This document shows positions 19,703-30,368 of a stretch of DNA of 64,000 nt, one piece after another (within the stretch, counting starts at the first letter, position 1; each line of letters starts with the position of its first letter). The position numbers and the translations under genes were made by a program. The notes beneath the pieces were generated by a model. That model did not search any database and was not told where the DNA came from. It was given only the letters and a program-made list of their open reading frames with translations. This DNA comes from Nostoc sp. B(2019) (GTDB taxonomy: Bacteria; Cyanobacteriota; Cyanobacteriia; Cyanobacteriales; Nostocaceae): NCBI RefSeq assembly GCF_010091925.1, contig NZ_WVID01000005.1, forward strand, positions 151,530-215,529, read 5' to 3'.

Positions 19703-19840
19703 TGGTGCAAATTAAATTTTGAATTTCCCACTCGCAAAAGCCAAAACACAAGAATCTCACGCCCAAACACTAAAACACAACTTTGCGCCTTAGCGCCTCT
19801 GCGTGAGATTTCTTAAATTCTTACTATTCAATCGCGCACC

Positions 19841-20821
19841 TTACCGCAACCATCGCGCTGCATCTTTAGCATGGTAGGTCAAAATCAAGTCAGCGCCAGC
19901 GCGTTTAAACCCAGTTAAAGTCTCCATAACCACACGCTCCTCATCAATCCAACCATTGAGAGCCGCAGCTTTAACCATCGAATACTCACCAGAAACATTG
20001 TAAGCGGCAACGGGTAAATTACTCGCTTCCTTCACACGCCAGATAATATCCATGTATGCCAAAGCTGGTTTTACCATCAGCATATCAGCACCTTCAGCGA
20101 TATCCAGTCCAATTTCTTTAATCGCTTCACGAGCATTACCTGGATCCATTTGGTAAGTTCTGCGATCGCCAAATTGCGGTGTCGAGTCTGCTGCATCCCG
20201 AAATGGGCCATAATAAGCCGAAGCGTACTTAGCAGCATAAGACAAAATCGGCGTGTCTTGAAATCCTGCCTCATCCAAACCCACACGAATTGCTTGTACA
20301 AAGCCATCCATCATCCCAGAAGGTGCGATGATATCAGCACCAGCTTTTGCTTGGGAAACCGCTGTTTTCTTCAGCAACTCCAGGGTAGGGTCATTTAAAA
20401 CCCGTCCTGTCAAATCACCCACTTGCAGATAACCACAGTGACCATGACTGGTGTATTCACACAAACATGTATCTGCAATGATAATTAAATCTGGCACTGC
20501 TTCCTTGACAGCAGTAGCCGCTTTTTGTACGATGCCGCAATCATGCCAAGCGCCAGTAGCATCTACATCTTTATCCGCAGGAATACCAAATAAAATAATG
20601 GCGGGAATACCTAAGTCATAAACTTCTTTTGCCTCTTCGACAATTTTGTCTACCGAAAGCTGATAAACTCCCGGCATTGATTTGACTTCATTAGCAATTC
20701 CCTCACCGGGTACGGCAAACAGAGGATAAATTAAATCATTCGTTGTTAATACAGTTTCGCGCACCATCCGGCGCAGTTGGGGATGGGTACGCAGACGACG
20801 GGGGCGATGTGTCGGAAACAT
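19841..20821 (-). CDS. hemB: Delta-aminolevulinic acid dehydratase (porphobilinogen synthase)
   Basis: Condenses two 5-aminolevulinate molecules to porphobilinogen in haem, chlorophyll and bilin synthesis. The 326-residue protein has the metal site [16 protein letters not shown] with three cysteines (the zinc type, unlike the Asp-rich plant type), the [13 protein letters not shown] segment and the active-site [12 protein letters not shown] with the Schiff-base lysine. [22 protein letters not shown] is also typical. Confidence 0.97.
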   Translation of the reverse strand: MFPTHRPRRLRTHPQLRRMVRETVLTTNDLIYPLFAVPGEGIANEVKSMPGVYQLSVDKIVEEAKEVYDLGIPAIILFGIPADKDVDATGAWHDCGIVQKAATAVKEAVPDLIIIADTCLCEYTSHGHCGYLQVGDLTGRVLNDPTLELLKKTAVSQAKAGADIIAPSGMMDGFVQAIRVGLDEAGFQDTPILSYAAKYASAYYGPFRDAADSTPQFGDRRTYQMDPGNAREAIKEIGLDIAEGADMLMVKPALAYMDIIWRVKEASNLPVAAYNVSGEYSMVKAAALNGWIDEERVVMETLTGFKRAGADLILTYHAKDAARWLR

Positions 20822-21466
20822 AGGGCTTTTTAAAAGTAAAGACTAACTTTCGGTTCAATGCTGCACCTGGTGCTTGCTTGTCCCATGAAGTATGGTACGA
20901 CGCCCTTAAGCCAAGTATTCACACTATTAATTATTAATTATTAAACATTAACATCTACTTAAATACTAAGTTGCATCGCTACTTACTCAATGCTTGAGTA
21001 ATTAGACACAAACGGTCAAGTAGGCTAGCTTTATCTAATTCATAACCTACTATTTGCTGCCTGAGCACATCAACAAGGGCATTTACTTATAGCGAAGCTG
21101 ATGTATCAAGTAACATCCAGTTGAGTATCTTTGAGAAAAGTTTGCTACAAATTAAAACACTTTTTGCTGCTGACTCTAGACCGAGTTACACCAGGTACTT
21201 TCAGAGAAAATTAATGGACACAAGACAAAGCGTCACAAAAGCAAGGAAAAACGTTGCTGCTGTCAGACAGACTACAAATAGTGCTTAACTGTCCCTTGCC
21301 CTACTCTTGATGAATTTGTGGGGCAATTTTGTATTTTACAGCTTGATTGACACCTCTTTACCAGACTGAAAGAAATAATCTAAAAAATCTCACCACAATT
21401 AATTCAGTGAAATTGGGTAATGAGGCATTAGTTCAGCAACCCGATTACTTAATACCATAATTTGTG
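20822..21466. other. Intergenic spacer, no gene seen
   Basis: About 645 bp between hemB and the DUF4870 gene. It presumably holds the hemB promoter. I see no frame, RNA gene or strong hairpin in it. Confidence 0.45.
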
Positions 21467-21808
21467 CTAAACAATTCGGAAAATCAAGGGATAACGAAAG
21501 GGTGTATCAGGATTGCTAAAAACCTGTGCTAATGCCCACAGTGTTAGTCCCCAGTGTAGTAGATAGCCAAGACCTGCTAGTGGTAGCAACAAGCCAAATG
21601 TGATCCAAACCAACCCTGTAATAATCAAGCCATAGAACCACACATTAAAGTGGAAATTAATCGATTCTTTGGCGTTTTCCTTAACAACAGGATCATCGGA
21701 TACGAAAAATATGGCAACAGGTACACCTATAGATATAAATGCAGTGCTAAAAAAAATGGCTCCATGAGACAGAGCGGATAAAAGCTTTCGCTTATCTGTG
21801 TCGTACAT
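21467..21808 (-). CDS. DUF4870 family membrane protein
   Basis: A 113-residue protein with three hydrophobic segments. The family pattern is clear: LLSALSHGAIFFS at the start, FVSDDPVVKENAKESINFHFNVWFYG (the conserved H/K-A-x-x-x-L/I-N-F region), a glycine-rich helix (LLLPLAGLGYLLHWGL) and FRYPLIFRI at the end. Function of the family is unknown. It is divergent from prfC, with about 120 bp between them. Confidence 0.8.
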   Translation of the reverse strand: MYDTDKRKLLSALSHGAIFFSTAFISIGVPVAIFFVSDDPVVKENAKESINFHFNVWFYGLIITGLVWITFGLLLPLAGLGYLLHWGLTLWALAQVFSNPDTPFRYPLIFRIV

Positions 21809-21930
21809 TCTTTTCTACCATTAATTACGGCTTTTAATTATATTACGACCCGATCGCGAGCATCATTGTCTTAAGATTGAAAGACTCGCTAGAGTAAGAA
21901 AAATTAAGTTAAAAGCAAACAAATACAGTT

Positions 21931-23556
21931 ATGTCAACTGAACTTCAGTCTGAACTGCATCAAGCAGTCGAACTTCGCCGCAACTTTGCGATTATTTCTC
22001 ACCCCGATGCGGGTAAAACTACACTCACAGAAAAGCTACTGTTATACGGAGGCGCAATTCACGAAGCTGGGGCGGTCAAGGCGCGACGGGCGCAGCGCAA
22101 AGCTACCTCCGACTGGATGGCCATGGAACAACAACGGGGTATCTCTATTACCTCGACGGTGTTGCAATTTGAATACCGGGACTGTCAAATAAATTTATTA
22201 GACACCCCTGGACACCAGGACTTTAGTGAAGATACATATCGTACCCTAGCCGCAGCCGATAATGCGGTGATGTTAATTGATGCCGCAAAAGGTTTAGAAC
22301 CTCAAACCCGCAAATTATTTGAAGTTTGTAAACTGCGGGGTCTGCCCATTTTCACATTTGTGAATAAACTCGACCGTCCGGGAAGGGAACCGCTAGAACT
22401 TTTGGATGAGATTGAGCAAGAATTGAAATTGCAAACCTATGCGGTAAATTGGCCGATTGGTATGGGCGATCGCTTTAAAGGTGTCTTTGACCGTCACAAA
22501 CAACAAATTCACCTGTTTGAACGTAGCGCTCACGGCAGCCGAGAAGCCCGTGATACGATAGTGGAATTAGGTGATCCGAGAATTGAAGAACTGCTGGAAC
22601 AAGACCTTTACTATCAACTGAAAAATGATTTAGAACTGTTAGAGGGAGTTGGGCCAGAACTAGATTTGCAGTTGGTACACCAAGGCAAAATGACGCCAGT
22701 GTTCTTTGGTAGCGCCATGACTAACTTTGGAGTAGAGTTATTCCTCAAGTACTTCCTTGACTATGCCCTCAAGCCCGGTTCTCACCACAGTAGCGTCGGT
22801 GATGTTTCCCCTACATACCCGGAGTTTTCTGGGTTTGTCTTCAAACTGCAAGCAAACATGGATCCGAAGCATCGTGATCGTGTGGCTTTTGTCCGGGTCT
22901 GCACTGGTAAGTTTGAAAAAGATATGACAGTGAATCATGCCCGAACTGGTAAAGTCGTCCGTTTGTCTCGTCCGCAAAAACTCTTTGCCCAAGAAAGAGA
23001 ATCAATTGATGAGGCTTATCCTGGCGATGTGATCGGTTTGAACAATCCCGGTGTATTTGCGATCGGGGACACAATCTACACGGGGCAAAAGCTGGAATAT
23101 GAAGGAATTCCGTATTTTTCGCCAGAACTGTTTGCGACTCTCAGAAACCCCAACCCCTCAAAGTTTAAGCAATTCCAAAAAGGCGTTGCAGAATTGAGAG
23201 AAGAAGGTGCTGTGCAAATTATGTATTCAACTGATGAAGCCAAGCGCGATCCAATTATGGCCGCGGTGGGTCAGTTGCAATTCGAGGTGGTGCAGTTTCG
23301 CTTACAAAACGAGTATGGTGTAGAAACCATATTAGATTTATTGCCCTATAGTGTCGCCCGTTGGGTTGAGGGTGGTTGGGAAGCTTTGAATCAGGTGGGA
23401 CGTTTATTCAACACCACTACAGTCAAAGACAGCATGGAACGCCCAGTATTGCTATTCCGAAATGAATGGAATTGCCAACAGTTACAGGGCGACCATCCAG
23501 AGTTGAAATTAAGCGCGATCGCCCCGGTATTTTCCAGTCAACAACCAGTGGAATAA
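21931..23556 (+). CDS. prfC: Peptide chain release factor 3
   Basis: RF3 is a translational GTPase that recycles RF1/RF2 from the ribosome after termination. The 541-residue protein has the P-loop [15 protein letters not shown], switch regions RGISITSTV and [24 protein letters not shown] (NKxD) and the RF3-specific domains 2 and 3 ([58 protein letters not shown]). Length matches the family (about 530). Confidence 0.97.
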   Translation: MSTELQSELHQAVELRRNFAIISHPDAGKTTLTEKLLLYGGAIHEAGAVKARRAQRKATSDWMAMEQQRGISITSTVLQFEYRDCQINLLDTPGHQDFSEDTYRTLAAADNAVMLIDAAKGLEPQTRKLFEVCKLRGLPIFTFVNKLDRPGREPLELLDEIEQELKLQTYAVNWPIGMGDRFKGVFDRHKQQIHLFERSAHGSREARDTIVELGDPRIEELLEQDLYYQLKNDLELLEGVGPELDLQLVHQGKMTPVFFGSAMTNFGVELFLKYFLDYALKPGSHHSSVGDVSPTYPEFSGFVFKLQANMDPKHRDRVAFVRVCTGKFEKDMTVNHARTGKVVRLSRPQKLFAQERESIDEAYPGDVIGLNNPGVFAIGDTIYTGQKLEYEGIPYFSPELFATLRNPNPSKFKQFQKGVAELREEGAVQIMYSTDEAKRDPIMAAVGQLQFEVVQFRLQNEYGVETILDLLPYSVARWVEGGWEALNQVGRLFNTTTVKDSMERPVLLFRNEWNCQQLQGDHPELKLSAIAPVFSSQQPVE

Positions 23557-23668
23557 TCCACTCGACAGGACTAACCAGGCGCGGTTGATTTCCACGGCAT
23601 CCGAGGTTCGCGCTTTTGCAAAAAACAAACGTGGATCACCTAGCAGAGATTGGAGTGCCAGAATTTGT

Positions 23669-25963
23669 ATGCCTTCACATGCCGAATCGTCTTTGGAGGC
23701 TGGTTTAGTTGCCCTCAAACAGGGAAATTACCAAACAGCGATCGCTCAACTAGAACCTATTGCTAGCAACCAGGAAAATGGGACTGCTAGCTTGCAAGCC
23801 CAGGTTGGTTTAGTGATGGCTTATGCACGCAGTGGCGAAGCCCCCAAGGCGATCGCCCTGTGTCAAAATCTCACTGAGAGTAATAATCCGCAAGTTCAAG
23901 AGTGGGCAACACGCGCTCTCGAACACTTGACAAAACGTAAACAACGTAGTAAAGAATCAAAAAAGTCCGAAACTGGATTTGTCGCCTTTGATAACTCCCG
24001 CCCAGATTCTCCGCCAGTAAGTACTGCATCACAGGAGAAGCCAAAAGAGCAACCAGTCAATGAAACTAAGAGCCACGATATCTCACCCACTGTGCCATCT
24101 GGTGGTCTGAAAGCTCCAGTTAAATTACAGAAACCAAAAGAGACAATACTAGAGACTAAGAGCCAAGACATCTCGCCAGCTGCCTCACTAAGTGGCTTCA
24201 TGGGATCTGTGAGCCGCACACAAGCCAAACTATTCGGTGTTATTTATTGGCGACAAGCAAAACGTGCCAAGGCATGGCAACCCCTGCGTAAGCTGAACTT
24301 AATACCCTTGCGGCTGCTGGCGGCTGGAACATTCATCGCCCTGTTTTGGGTGATCCGGGAAATGCTCAAGTTAGTCATGGGATTAACTAACCAGATTTTA
24401 GTTAAACTGCCATTTCTGGAGCCATTACAGCTTTTTTACCGCGATCCTACTCTATTGCTGCTACTAGCATTGGGAATTTTGCTCGCAGTATCACCCTGGT
24501 TGCTAGATCGGCTACTGGCAAACTTTTATGGACAGCGACAATTTTCCAAAGATGTATTGAATAACTATAGTCGCGAAGCAGTCCGAGTGTTACAACGTTC
24601 TTGCCAACAGCGAGGTTGGCAGCTACCCAAACTGCGGATTTTGCCAATTGCTGCACCAATGATCTTGACCTATGGTAATTTACCACGTAATGCCCGGATT
24701 GTGGTGAGTCAGGGGTTATTAGAGCAACTGGCAGATGATGAAATCGCTACTATCTACGCTACGCAATTAGGGCATATTGCTCACTGGGATTTTGTTGTGA
24801 TGTCTCTGGTATTGCTGGTGACACTAACGATTTACGGGTTATATCAACAAGTATCGGAGTGGGGAAACCGCATATCAGGAAATTGGCGCTGGCCGGTGAC
24901 AATTTTAGCTAGTCTTGTTTATGGAGTATGGTGTTTGCTAACTGGAACTGCTTTGTGGTTGTCGCGGTTACGGCTTTACTATAGCGATCGCCTCGCCGCT
25001 GAAATTACTGGCAATCCTAATGCTCTGATTCGTGCCTTAATCAAAATTGCTATTGGCATTGCAGCTGATATCGAAAAACAAGAACACACTAGTTGGCAGT
25101 TAGAAAGCTTAAATCTTTTAACACCAGTGGGACACCAACAGAGCCTATCTTTGGGTACTATTGCTAGCCATCTATCTTTTGAATCGTTCTTGATGTGGGA
25201 CAGTATCAATCCCTATCGTCAATGGTTTACAATCAACAATAGCCATCCTTTAATTGGCGATCGCATCAAACGCCTCTGCCAAATAGCCCGCCACTGGCAT
25301 CTAGAAACCGAACTAAATCTTATTAGTGAGCAATCCTTAAAGGTTAAACGTCAGTCTTTCTTATTACAAATTGCTCCCTGGTTGGGAATTCCCTTGGGTT
25401 TTCTGTTTGCAGGCGTAATCTGGCTGACTTGGCAAATAGCATTCGCACTCAAATTTTTGAATTTAAAGTGGATATACGAAGATTGGTCTTTCATTACAGG
25501 TTGCCTGCTCATTAGCTTTAGCATCGGTACAGTAATGCGGATGAATTCCTTTTTTCCCGATATCAAACCTGCCACTGTACAAACTGACGACTGCTTACCC
25601 AGCCTGTTATCTGACCCATCGGCTCTACCCATTGATAGCATCAGCGTGTGTCTTGTCGGCAAACTAATAGGCCGTCAAGGTACTAGCAACTGCTTAGCAC
25701 AAGATCTAATCCTCCAGTCCAGCACAGGTTTAGTGAAATTACATCATATTTCTTGGCTAGGACAGTCGGTCAATCACCAAGAATTAATCGGTAGACAGAT
25801 TACCGTCACAGGTTGGTTTCGGCGAGGAGCAACGCCCTGGATTGACATCCAAACTCTGCAAACTCAAAGTGGTAAAACCATCAACAGCCCTCATCCCATT
25901 TGGTCTACTGTTTTGGCAGTTGCGGCACAGGCTTGGGGCGCATATATTTTTCTCACAGGATAG
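23669..25963 (+). CDS. M48-like membrane protein with lost catalytic motif
   Basis: A 764-residue protein starting at ATG 23669 (MPSHAESSLEAGL); the frame is open further upstream. Residues 1-80 are TPR-like (LVALKQGNYQTAIAQLEPI; AYARSGEAPKAIALCQNL), then a Ser/Lys/Pro-rich linker and hydrophobic helices. The M48 peptidase core is recognisable (NARIVVSQGLLEQLADDEIA; SRLRLYYSDRLAAEITGNP). However, HEXXH is TQLGH (residues 365-369), so the first His and Glu are gone, and the third ligand Glu is Tyr. An OB-fold-like C-terminal part and a last hydrophobic segment follow. It probably has no protease activity. It follows prfC by 112 bp. Confidence 0.75.
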   Translation: MPSHAESSLEAGLVALKQGNYQTAIAQLEPIASNQENGTASLQAQVGLVMAYARSGEAPKAIALCQNLTESNNPQVQEWATRALEHLTKRKQRSKESKKSETGFVAFDNSRPDSPPVSTASQEKPKEQPVNETKSHDISPTVPSGGLKAPVKLQKPKETILETKSQDISPAASLSGFMGSVSRTQAKLFGVIYWRQAKRAKAWQPLRKLNLIPLRLLAAGTFIALFWVIREMLKLVMGLTNQILVKLPFLEPLQLFYRDPTLLLLLALGILLAVSPWLLDRLLANFYGQRQFSKDVLNNYSREAVRVLQRSCQQRGWQLPKLRILPIAAPMILTYGNLPRNARIVVSQGLLEQLADDEIATIYATQLGHIAHWDFVVMSLVLLVTLTIYGLYQQVSEWGNRISGNWRWPVTILASLVYGVWCLLTGTALWLSRLRLYYSDRLAAEITGNPNALIRALIKIAIGIAADIEKQEHTSWQLESLNLLTPVGHQQSLSLGTIASHLSFESFLMWDSINPYRQWFTINNSHPLIGDRIKRLCQIARHWHLETELNLISEQSLKVKRQSFLLQIAPWLGIPLGFLFAGVIWLTWQIAFALKFLNLKWIYEDWSFITGCLLISFSIGTVMRMNSFFPDIKPATVQTDDCLPSLLSDPSALPIDSISVCLVGKLIGRQGTSNCLAQDLILQSSTGLVKLHHISWLGQSVNHQELIGRQITVTGWFRRGATPWIDIQTLQTQSGKTINSPHPIWSTVLAVAAQAWGAYIFLTG

Positions 25964-26677
25964 CCAAGGGGAGGCAGTGCGTTGGGCGGGTTTCCCGACT
26001 TGAAGCATCTGGCGTTCAAGGGTCAAGAATTAAGAGTTAAGTAATAATTTTGGGCTGTGGACTATTGACTTTGGACTCCGCGTAACGGCAAATGTAAACA
26101 AAAGTTGCAGATTATCTTTACAAGTGTTACATTTATTTACATAATCAATAGCAACCAACATAACTCAGCGCCCCAGCTTTGTTATAGGTCTGGCTGCTTT
26201 TGCTGATACATCGACGTGTATTCTCCCAACACAGCAGCAAATCAACCAGCCATTGGCTGGTTTTTGTTTCCGAATATCCCCTCTTGGAAAAAAAATTGTC
26301 TTTTATGCTACGATGCGATCATACTATGGTTGGAAATGTATGCGCTGAACTAGCTACGTAGAAAATACCGTGATAATGTAAGGAATGGTATTTAATTCTG
26401 CGAAACAAGGCATTGAAGAAAGCGTGTATTTTGGCAGGCAGTAGGCTAATAAATTTACAATTCTTAGAATTAAGGTGTTATTAGCTCAGCATAGTGTGAG
26501 CTTTTGGATTAAACAAGCTTGAACCCGAGGAAAAACTGTATTGTATAGGTTGACAGTTTGGAATAAAAAAATTGGTTTATGGCAGTCTTGGTCAATAGCA
26601 TCTATTTAATTAAAAGCCAAAGCCAAGTAATCGTTTTCTTGCCTTGCCATGTTCATTCAACTCTGGAGGTATAGTTC
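25964..26677. other. Spacer with dispersed repeats and the long leader of the RRM gene
   Basis: About 710 bp without a gene. Just after the M48-like gene is repeat-like sequence (GGGCGGGTTTCCCGACTTG) of the dispersed Nostoc type. A terminator-like hairpin sits at 26245-26266. The last 400 bp form the leader of the RRM gene, ending in CTGGAGG 11 bp before its ATG. Genes for small RRM proteins in cyanobacteria are cold-induced and often have long 5' UTRs. Confidence 0.5.
26245..26266 (+). terminator. Compact intrinsic terminator
   Basis: AACCAGCC (26245-26252), loop ATT, GGCTGGTT (26256-26263) and then T's. It is a perfect 8-bp stem with T-tail, 280 bp downstream of the nearest stop and 410 bp upstream of the next start, so it may end a small RNA. 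Confidence 0.7.
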
Positions 26678-27181
26678 ATGTCCGTTCGCCTGTATATAGG
26701 TAATTTGCCAAAAGAAGAAATAGATCGTCAAGAACTGCAAGCAGTTTTTGCAGAAGAAGGTGATGCTGTCACCACTAAACTAATTAAAGACCGAAAAACT
26801 GGCAAATGCCGTGGTTTTGGTTTTCTTACGGTAAACAATGACGACCAAGCTGATCAAATAATTGAAAAGTATAATGGTCAATTGTTCAAAGATACAGCCA
26901 TCAAACTAGAAAAGGCGTTACCTCGTACAAAGGGTGATGAGAGCGAAGAACAAGCTCCTCCCAAAGTTGCTAGTCCCAGTAGTGGTAGCCCTACTCCTAG
27001 CCCCAATAAAGAAGGTAGCCGTCGCGAGAAAGGCTCTAAGAAGCCTCGTCGTGGTGGTGGTGGCAGTTCCCGTGAAAGTACTAGTAGTACCACAGACTCA
27101 GACGCTATTCGTCCAGATCCCCGTTGGGCTTCTGAATTAGAAAAGCTGAAGCAGATGCTAGCTGCACAAGCGACAAATTAA
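26678..27181 (+). CDS. RRM-type RNA-binding protein (Rbp family)
   Basis: A 167-residue protein. Residues 1-82 are one RNA recognition motif with RNP2 (LYIGNL) and RNP1 (KCRGFGFLTV). The rest is a basic, Ser/Pro/Gly-rich tail (REKGSKKPRRGGGGSS), followed by a short C-terminal helix (DPRWASELEKLKQMLAAQ) typical of the longer cyanobacterial Rbp proteins. These proteins are often cold-induced, and some direct mRNAs to the thylakoid membrane. A strong ribosome binding site (CTGGAGG) precedes the ATG. Confidence 0.9.
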   Translation: MSVRLYIGNLPKEEIDRQELQAVFAEEGDAVTTKLIKDRKTGKCRGFGFLTVNNDDQADQIIEKYNGQLFKDTAIKLEKALPRTKGDESEEQAPPKVASPSSGSPTPSPNKEGSRREKGSKKPRRGGGGSSRESTSSTTDSDAIRPDPRWASELEKLKQMLAAQATN

Positions 27182-27196
27182 TTCCCAATGGAGAAA

Positions 27197-27245
27197 AATT
27201 AAAAATTAAAAATCAGAATTGTTTTTTGATTTTTAATTTTTAATT
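27197..27245 (+). terminator. AT-rich hairpin after the RRM gene
   Basis: A perfect 19-bp inverted repeat (27197-27215 with 27227-27245), arms made of AATTAAAAATTAAAAATCA and its complement. It lies 15 bp after the stop and is the likely terminator of the RRM gene. Confidence 0.6.
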
Positions 27246-27554
27246 GTCAATTATTTTCGAGCTGCATAGTTAAAGGTACTTGCAGCTATTTTTGTAAGTG
27301 CGATGCTCCCTACAGGAGCCGCTACGCGATCGCATCTATGGGATGAAATATAGTCTTTGGCTAAATTTCTCTCGTGGGAATTAGTTTGTCGCTAAATCTT
27401 ATGATATTAAATGGAGTTTTTCTAAATATTCCAGAGTCTAAACTACTAGAGTGAGGCAAAGTATAACTCTTCAGTAGGAATAAAATCTAATTATTGCATA
27501 GGCATATCTTATCAAAAACTGCCGTTGTAAAAATCATAAAAGTAGATGAAAATG

Positions 27555-27590
27555 AAAGCCCCCTCAGTCTCAAACTGAGGGGGCTTTTAG
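27555..27590 (+). terminator. Strong free-standing intrinsic terminator
   Basis: A perfect 14-bp stem (AAAGCCCCCTCAGT at 27555-27568, ACTGAGGGGGCTTT at 27574-27587) with loop CTCAA and a T-rich tail. It is 370 bp after the RRM gene, which already has its own hairpin, and 510 bp before the next gene. Confidence 0.8.
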
Positions 27591-28099
27591 TTTTTGTTAA
27601 CCTTCATTGAAAGCGGCGATAAACCTTGTTAAGAGAGTGGGTAAAGTAGGGGATGGGGAAGAATTACCAATTGAAGTTCACAGTTTTAATTATTGATTAG
27701 TTTGAATTTTTGAAGAGATAAGGTACTTCTTAAAAATACTGAATATTTAAGTTTTAAAACTAATACTTTTTTGTCTGATATCGCTACGTTAGCTGCTAAC
27801 ACAGCGATAAATAATGTGTTCGTGCATATATCTATAAAATTAAATTTATGTATACATCATAAAAATTTATAATTTCATCTATCAAAAGTATTATATATAA
27901 ACGAAATAATTTAGATATAAACAAATTAAATACAAATACTTAATCAGAAAGTATACTTCTGGCAGTAGATGTATATAAATATTAGACATACTAAATTAAA
28001 AAAAATATTACTCAAAGTTCTTAAATAATTCAGGTAAGCGTGCTAAACGCAAACTTAAAACTGCCTGAGATCTTTGTTACCATCAGCAACACACAAACT

Positions 28100-29368
28100 A
28101 TGAACTCTACCACTGAAAAACACATCGCCTTGATTTCCGTCCACGGAGATCCGGCGATTGAAATCGGCAAGGAAGAAGCTGGAGGACAAAATGTTTATGT
28201 GCGCCATGTGGGTGAAGCACTAGCGCAGCTAGGATGGCAAGTTGATATGTTTACTCGCAAAGTTAGTCCAGAGCAAGATACGATTGTTCAACATAGCCAA
28301 AATTGCCGAACTATTCGTTTAAAAGCTGGTTCCCTTGAGTTTGTGCCACGAGATCAGCTTTTTGGAGATCTACCAGAATTTGTAGATAATTTTCTTGAGT
28401 TTCAAAGAGAAAACAGTATTACATATAAATTGGTTCATACAAACTATTGGCTCTCCAGCTGGGTAGGAATACAACTCAAAAAAATCCAACAGAGCAAACA
28501 GGTTCATACATACCACTCTTTAGGAGCAGTCAAGTACAACACGATAAAGACAATTCCTCTAATTGCCAGTAAGCGATTAGCAGTAGAAAAAGAGGTATTA
28601 GAGACAGCAGAAAGAATTGTGGCGACGAGTCCCCAAGAAAAACAACACATGCGATCGCTCGTTTCCCTTAAAGGCAATATAGATATAATTCCCTGTGGTA
28701 CAGATATTCATCGGTTTGGTTCAATTGAAAGAAAAGCAGCCAGATCTGAGTTGGGAATTACTCCAGAAGCCAAAGTTGTATTGTATGTAGGACGTTTTGA
28801 TCCACGCAAAGGTATAGAAACCTTGGTGCGTGCATTAAACAAATCTAAATTACGTGAGTCTAATAATCTTCAGCTAATTATTGGTGGTGGTAGCACTCCA
28901 GGTAACAGCGATGGCAGAGAACGCGATCGCATCGAGAAAATTATTAACGAATTGGGGATGAGTGACTTCACAACCCTTCCCGGTCGTCTCAGTCAAGAAA
29001 TCCTGCCAACTTATTACGCAGCTGCCGATGTTTGCGTCGTTCCCAGTCACTACGAACCCTTTGGACTCGTAGCAATTGAAGCGATGGCGAGCAGCACACC
29101 AGTAGTAGCAAGTGATGTCGGTGGACTTCAATTTACCGTAGTTCCTGAAGAAACCGGTTTATTAGCACCACCAGAAGATATAGATGCTTTTGCATCTGCC
29201 ATTGACAAAATTCTCAACTCTCCAGAGTGGCGAGATGAATTAGGTAAAGCTGGCAGAAAGCGTGTCGAAACCAAGTTTAGTTGGCATGGTGTAGCAAGTC
29301 AATTGAGTGAACTTTACAGCCAACTGTTGGAGCAATCAGTCAAAGAACCCGTATTGCTCGCTAAATAA
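28100..29368 (+). CDS. GT4 glycosyltransferase, sucrose-phosphate-synthase-like
   Basis: A GT-B fold glycosyltransferase of 422 residues from ATG 28100 (MNSTTEKHIALISVHGDP); a GTG at 28040 would add 20 residues. HGDPAIEIGKEEAGGQNVYV matches the N-terminal donor/acceptor loop of sucrose-phosphate and sucrose synthases. Also present are HTNYWLSSWVG, TYHSLG, PCGTDIHRF, YVGRFDPRKGIETLV and PSHYEPFGLVAIEAMA (E-x7-E). The single-domain form without phosphatase domain is the usual SpsA size in Anabaena. Other sucrose-family GTs are possible. Confidence 0.8.
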   Translation: MNSTTEKHIALISVHGDPAIEIGKEEAGGQNVYVRHVGEALAQLGWQVDMFTRKVSPEQDTIVQHSQNCRTIRLKAGSLEFVPRDQLFGDLPEFVDNFLEFQRENSITYKLVHTNYWLSSWVGIQLKKIQQSKQVHTYHSLGAVKYNTIKTIPLIASKRLAVEKEVLETAERIVATSPQEKQHMRSLVSLKGNIDIIPCGTDIHRFGSIERKAARSELGITPEAKVVLYVGRFDPRKGIETLVRALNKSKLRESNNLQLIIGGGSTPGNSDGRERDRIEKIINELGMSDFTTLPGRLSQEILPTYYAAADVCVVPSHYEPFGLVAIEAMASSTPVVASDVGGLQFTVVPEETGLLAPPEDIDAFASAIDKILNSPEWRDELGKAGRKRVETKFSWHGVASQLSELYSQLLEQSVKEPVLLAK

Positions 29369-30368
29369 CGCTCTCACCCGCTTCGTTAATCGGTAATAGT
29401 TAAGAGCAAAAAAGCAAGAAGGAATTTGGCAGTAGTCTGTTATTTTACTTTTTGTAATTACTCATGACCAACTGCCAATTCCCTATTTCCAGCTTACGAC
29501 ACAAGATTATTAATAATAGGGGATTTTCCATAAGGCTTATTTGGCAAGTTGTGTGTTGCTGATCGCACCTATTTATAAGCTTCAATATTACCTTAAATCT
29601 AAGTATAAAATTTTACTCGTAGCAGAGATGTGAGTGACATGACAATTTGGTAGCGGCTGATTCTGAATCAGAGGATGAGATTGCATTAGCACCAACAAGT
29701 GAGTAATAGTTATCTCAACTCGTCGAAAAAAGAACCACAGATCAACACTGATAAACACCGATGAATTAAATAAAAATGATGTTGAAACGATTTTGAGTGG
29801 TTTCAGTTCCTATTTTCAAGGCAGGTTTGATTTCTATAGGGCTTACACACACTCTACGAATTCTTCTCTACGTTCGCGCAGCGTGTCGCAGACAGATGCT
29901 ACGCGTTGGCGGTATACCTCCGGCACATTACGCGAACGATAAATTAAGCTTTTTCGCAATTTTTGCGTAAGTCATGTTCTAAATCAACTCTTCGTGTACC
30001 TGAAATACTGATGTTTATTGGCGTACCGCTAAACAATTTAAATAATAATAGAGAGGGTCTAATCTGTATGGTTGTCTCAAATACCTGCTCAGTGTCAGAC
30101 AACTATAGCTCTCTGTAGCTTTTTGTTTTGTTCAAACCTTTGTGCTAATCTAAATATTATATGTATTTATGCGTAATATATTAAAACATTTTTTACAAAA
30201 AAATATCTGATTTTTTTCTAGTTTTTTAAGTATAAACGCTTGATAAATTAGATTATTTATTATACATAAAAATTTTAGTAAAGTAAAAGACCTTTTATCG
30301 ACAGCATAGAAAACAGTGTTTTAAGCTTGGGAAGCTGTAACTAAATGTTTTTTCCGAAGGAGATAATT
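29369..30368. other. Long spacer with dispersed repeats
   Basis: About 1 kb without a gene I can support. Positions 29870-29945 hold Nostoc-type dispersed repeat sequence (CTACGTTCGCGCAGCG, GCTACGCGTTGGCGG, ACGCGAACG). Positions 30130-30300 are very AT-rich and probably include the promoter of the PEP-CTERM gene. Confidence 0.5.

Larger units (their letters stand above)
27182..28099. other. AT-rich spacer with two hairpins and a HIP1-containing palindrome
   Basis: About 920 bp without a credible gene. It contains the AT-rich inverted repeat at 27197-27245, a repeat-like segment at 27301-27334 (GCTCC/GGAGC arms followed by CGCGATCGC) and the GC-rich terminator at 27555-27590. From about 27690 to 28040 it is very AT-rich; this would be the promoter/leader of the glycosyltransferase gene. 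Confidence 0.5.

Noticed and set aside
19486..19770. 94-codon minus-strand frame overlapping the broken gene
   Set aside because: It is in another frame from the more protein-like sequence at 19340-19702 and has no family resemblance; probably a shadow.
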